From positions 1-23,181 of the forward strand of contig JAEWJX010000039.1 of assembly GCA_023386365.1 (NCBI GenBank): a DNA stretch of 23,181 nucleotides, written 5' to 3'. Below, piece after piece: positions 21,719-23,181 of the stretch. How positions within the stretch are numbered: the stretch's first letter is position 1; each line of letters starts with the position of its first letter. Made by a program: the position numbers and the translations under genes. The notes beneath the pieces were generated by a model. The model had not been told where the DNA came from. It saw only the letters and a list, made by a program, of their open reading frames with translations, and did not search any database. This DNA is from Actinomycetes bacterium. Its GTDB lineage: Bacteria > Actinomycetota > Actinomycetes > Actinomycetales > Microbacteriaceae.

Positions 21719-23026
21719 ATGTTCACCACCGCATTCGCCGCACCTCCGCGCCGTATCGTCGCCCTGATCGCCGCCGCCGTGCTCGCCACCGGCGCTCTCG
21801 CCCTCGCCGACACGGTCGCCGCGTCGCCGGCACACGCCGCCGACGTCGTCGTCTACGACGCGATCCCGTCGCCCCTCCCGTCGAACGTCGCCAGCCTCGG
21901 CTACTCGGCCACCCGCACGAGCGAGTTCGGCGACCTCGTCGCCCTCACGCCGGGGAGCAGCCGCACCGTCGACCGGGTCGAGGTGGGCTTCTCCAGCTGG
22001 GCGTGCGAGACGGGCGCCTGGAACACCGCCGACTGCGCGACCACCCCCGGCGCCACCTTCTCCCACCCCGTCACGGTGACCCTGTACGCCGTCGGCGATG
22101 CGGGCGCGGTCGGCGCGGCCATCGCATCCGTCACCCAGACCATCAGTGCCCCCTACCGCCCCAGCACCGACACGGTGAACTGCACCGGCGGTCGGTGGTT
22201 CGACGGAGCGGCCTGCGTCAACGGCAAGCTCTTCACCGCCTCGTTCGACTTCTCCGCCACGGCCCCCGTCGTCGGCGACCAGGTCATCGTCGGGATCGCG
22301 TACAACACCCGCAACTCCGGGGCGTCACCCCTCGGCGTGGCCGGACCCTACGACTCCCTCAACGTCGCACTCGAGGGCCAGGTCTCGGCCGGTGCCGACG
22401 TCGACGACAGCGTGTACCTCAACTCGGCGGTGGCGGCGAACTACGAGACCCCCGGCGACACCGGCGTCTTCCGCGCCGACCCGGGCTGGGCCGAGTACGG
22501 CACCGTCATGATCGCGCTCATCGCCGACCAGCCCGCCGCGCCCGAGGAGCCGTCGCCCGGCACCCCGCCCGCGACCACCCCCGAGGCGCCCGCCAGCGCG
22601 GAGGACGCGATCGCCGCATCCGGCAACGCCCTGCCCGCCTCGGTCGCGTCCGGCGGTACGTCCGGCAACAGCCGCACCCTCACACTGAACCTCGGGCCCG
22701 AGTTCGCCAACCAGTGGTTCTACGTGGTCGGGTACTCCGCCCCCACGACCATCGGATGGGTGTGGGTCGGGCCGAGCGGCACCGTCACGCTCACCCTGCC
22801 CGACAGCCTCCCCGCCGGAACCCACACCATCGTGCTGCTCGACGAGTCGGGCGCTGTGGTGGCGCACGTCGCCGGCGTCTCCGTGGCAGCACTGCTCGCC
22901 GCATCCGGCCTCGACGCCGTCACGACGATCGTCGGGGGTGCGCTCGCCGTCACGCTGCTGATGCTGGGAGCCACCGCCGTCGCCCTCACGCGTCGCGCCC
23001 GCGCGGTCGGAGGCTCGCTCGCCTGA
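21719..23026 (+). CDS. Cell-surface protein with signal peptide and LAxTG-like sorting signal
   Basis: 435 residues. Signal peptide 1-40 (RR, hydrophobic core, then SPAHA before ADVVV). The exported part starts with a beta-rich domain (about 41-270) holding four cysteines, C96, C106, C155 and C166, likely forming disulfides; then a Pro-rich linker (QPAAPEEPSPGTPPATTPEA, 271-290); then a second small beta domain (about 295-385; WFYVVGYSAPTTIGWVWV). The C-terminus has LAASG (393-397), a hydrophobic span (401-424) and a basic tail (RRARAVGGSLA). This is the layout of a sortase substrate; LAxTG is used by class E sortases of high-GC actinobacteria, and here Ser replaces Thr. Cell-wall attachment is therefore plausible; otherwise it remains membrane-anchored. 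No enzymatic motif is recognised. Confidence 0.82.
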   Translation: MFTTAFAAPPRRIVALIAAAVLATGALALADTVAASPAHAADVVVYDAIPSPLPSNVASLGYSATRTSEFGDLVALTPGSSRTVDRVEVGFSSWACETGAWNTADCATTPGATFSHPVTVTLYAVGDAGAVGAAIASVTQTISAPYRPSTDTVNCTGGRWFDGAACVNGKLFTASFDFSATAPVVGDQVIVGIAYNTRNSGASPLGVAGPYDSLNVALEGQVSAGADVDDSVYLNSAVAANYETPGDTGVFRADPGWAEYGTVMIALIADQPAAPEEPSPGTPPATTPEAPASAEDAIAASGNALPASVASGGTSGNSRTLTLNLGPEFANQWFYVVGYSAPTTIGWVWVGPSGTVTLTLPDSLPAGTHTIVLLDESGAVVAHVAGVSVAALLAASGLDAVTTIVGGALAVTLLMLGATAVALTRRARAVGGSLA

Positions 23027-23046
23027 CACCTGCTGAACGACGACGG

Positions 23047-23064
23047 CCCCCCCCCCCCCCCCCC
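23047..23064. repeat. Homopolymer of 18 cytosines
   Basis: An uninterrupted C18 run 20 bp after the stop of the surface-protein gene, followed at once by GGGG. Its length is prone to slippage in replication and to sequencing or assembly error. It may fold back on the G-rich stretch to its right as a terminator hairpin. Confidence 0.85.
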
Positions 23065-23083
23065 GGGGAGGGTGGGGGAGGGG
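23065..23083 (+). other. G-quadruplex motif
   Basis: Four G-runs with one-base loops: G4-A-G3-T-G5-A-G4. This fits the standard G-quadruplex pattern with very short loops, usually the most stable kind. It lies downstream of a gene and next to the C18 tract, whose complementary strand is G18. Confidence 0.7.
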
Positions 23084-23099
23084 CTGGCGCGCGGTTCAG

Positions 23100-23143
23100 A
23101 CCGGGTACATCGAAGACACTCAAACCGGGGACATCGAAGACAC
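23100..23143. repeat. 20-bp direct repeat, possible end of an insertion sequence
   Basis: Copy one at 23100-23119 and copy two at 23124-23143 share ACCGGG, then T or G, then ACATCGAAGACAC: 19 of 20 bases, 24-bp period. On the minus strand each reads TGTCTTCGATGT and on, beginning with TGT as many element ends do. Repeated sites at an element end are known for IS21-type elements, where they bind transposase. No transposase is visible before the window ends, so this is a candidate only. Confidence 0.4.
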
Positions 23144-23181
23144 GGCAACCCCACCCCCGCCTCCCCCCGGCCGCGCAGACG

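Noticed and set aside
19837..21813. Minus-strand reading frame of 658 codons opposite serA
   Set aside because: Asp/Arg/His-rich shadow of serA with no domain.
23100..23143. CRISPR array from the direct repeats
   Set aside because: Only two units with a 4-bp gap; no spacer-sized intervals and no cas genes.

Overview
The window is high-GC DNA coding on both strands, most likely from an actinobacterium of the family Microbacteriaceae. This rests on strong G/C third-position bias, frequent GATGCG/GCATCC codon pairs, many GTG starts, -10 boxes lying 6-7 nt before start codons, a GGTTGAGTA...TATCGAAACC repeat of a type I recall from that family, and typical gene content. Genus cannot be decided from the sequence alone.

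Layout. 1-446 (minus): two coupled small membrane proteins, the first running off the left edge. 537-5852 (plus): a TetR regulator with two adjacent palindromic operators ahead of it, an MMPL/RND exporter with an unusual C-terminal domain resembling a dead ABC ATPase, and a YhgE/Pip protein; this looks like one self-regulated envelope export operon. 5931-6485: a VanZ-like membrane protein, ending tail to tail with a minus-strand sugar-phosphate isomerase/epimerase-like TIM barrel (6482-7369). 7472-9741: otsA-otsB, the two-step trehalose pathway, with overlapping stop and start. 9784-14991: ilvD, ilvB, ilvN and ilvC, covering acetolactate synthase, ketol-acid reductoisomerase and dihydroxy-acid dehydratase, i.e. 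the common part of valine/isoleucine synthesis; a perfect 38-bp palindrome follows ilvC. 15119-17773: a large secreted protein with six beta-sandwich repeats and five exact 50-residue FG-GAP repeats. 17842-18975: a mannitol-1-phosphate 5-dehydrogenase-like enzyme. 19011-19855: two coupled small membrane proteins of unknown role. 19990-21585: serA, first step of serine synthesis, behind a leader with possible RNA structure. 21719-23026: a surface protein with signal peptide and an LAxTG-like sorting signal. 23047-23181: an 18-C tract, a G-quadruplex motif and a 20-bp direct repeat that may be the end of a mobile element.

Most of the window is conserved metabolism. The part most likely to hold something little described is the TetR / MMPL-pseudo-ATPase / YhgE operon. 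Other points worth attention are an atypical codon patch at the 3' end of ilvD, the recurring leaderless-type starts, the serA leader and the repeat-rich right edge. All assignments come from reading the sequence; no database search was run.
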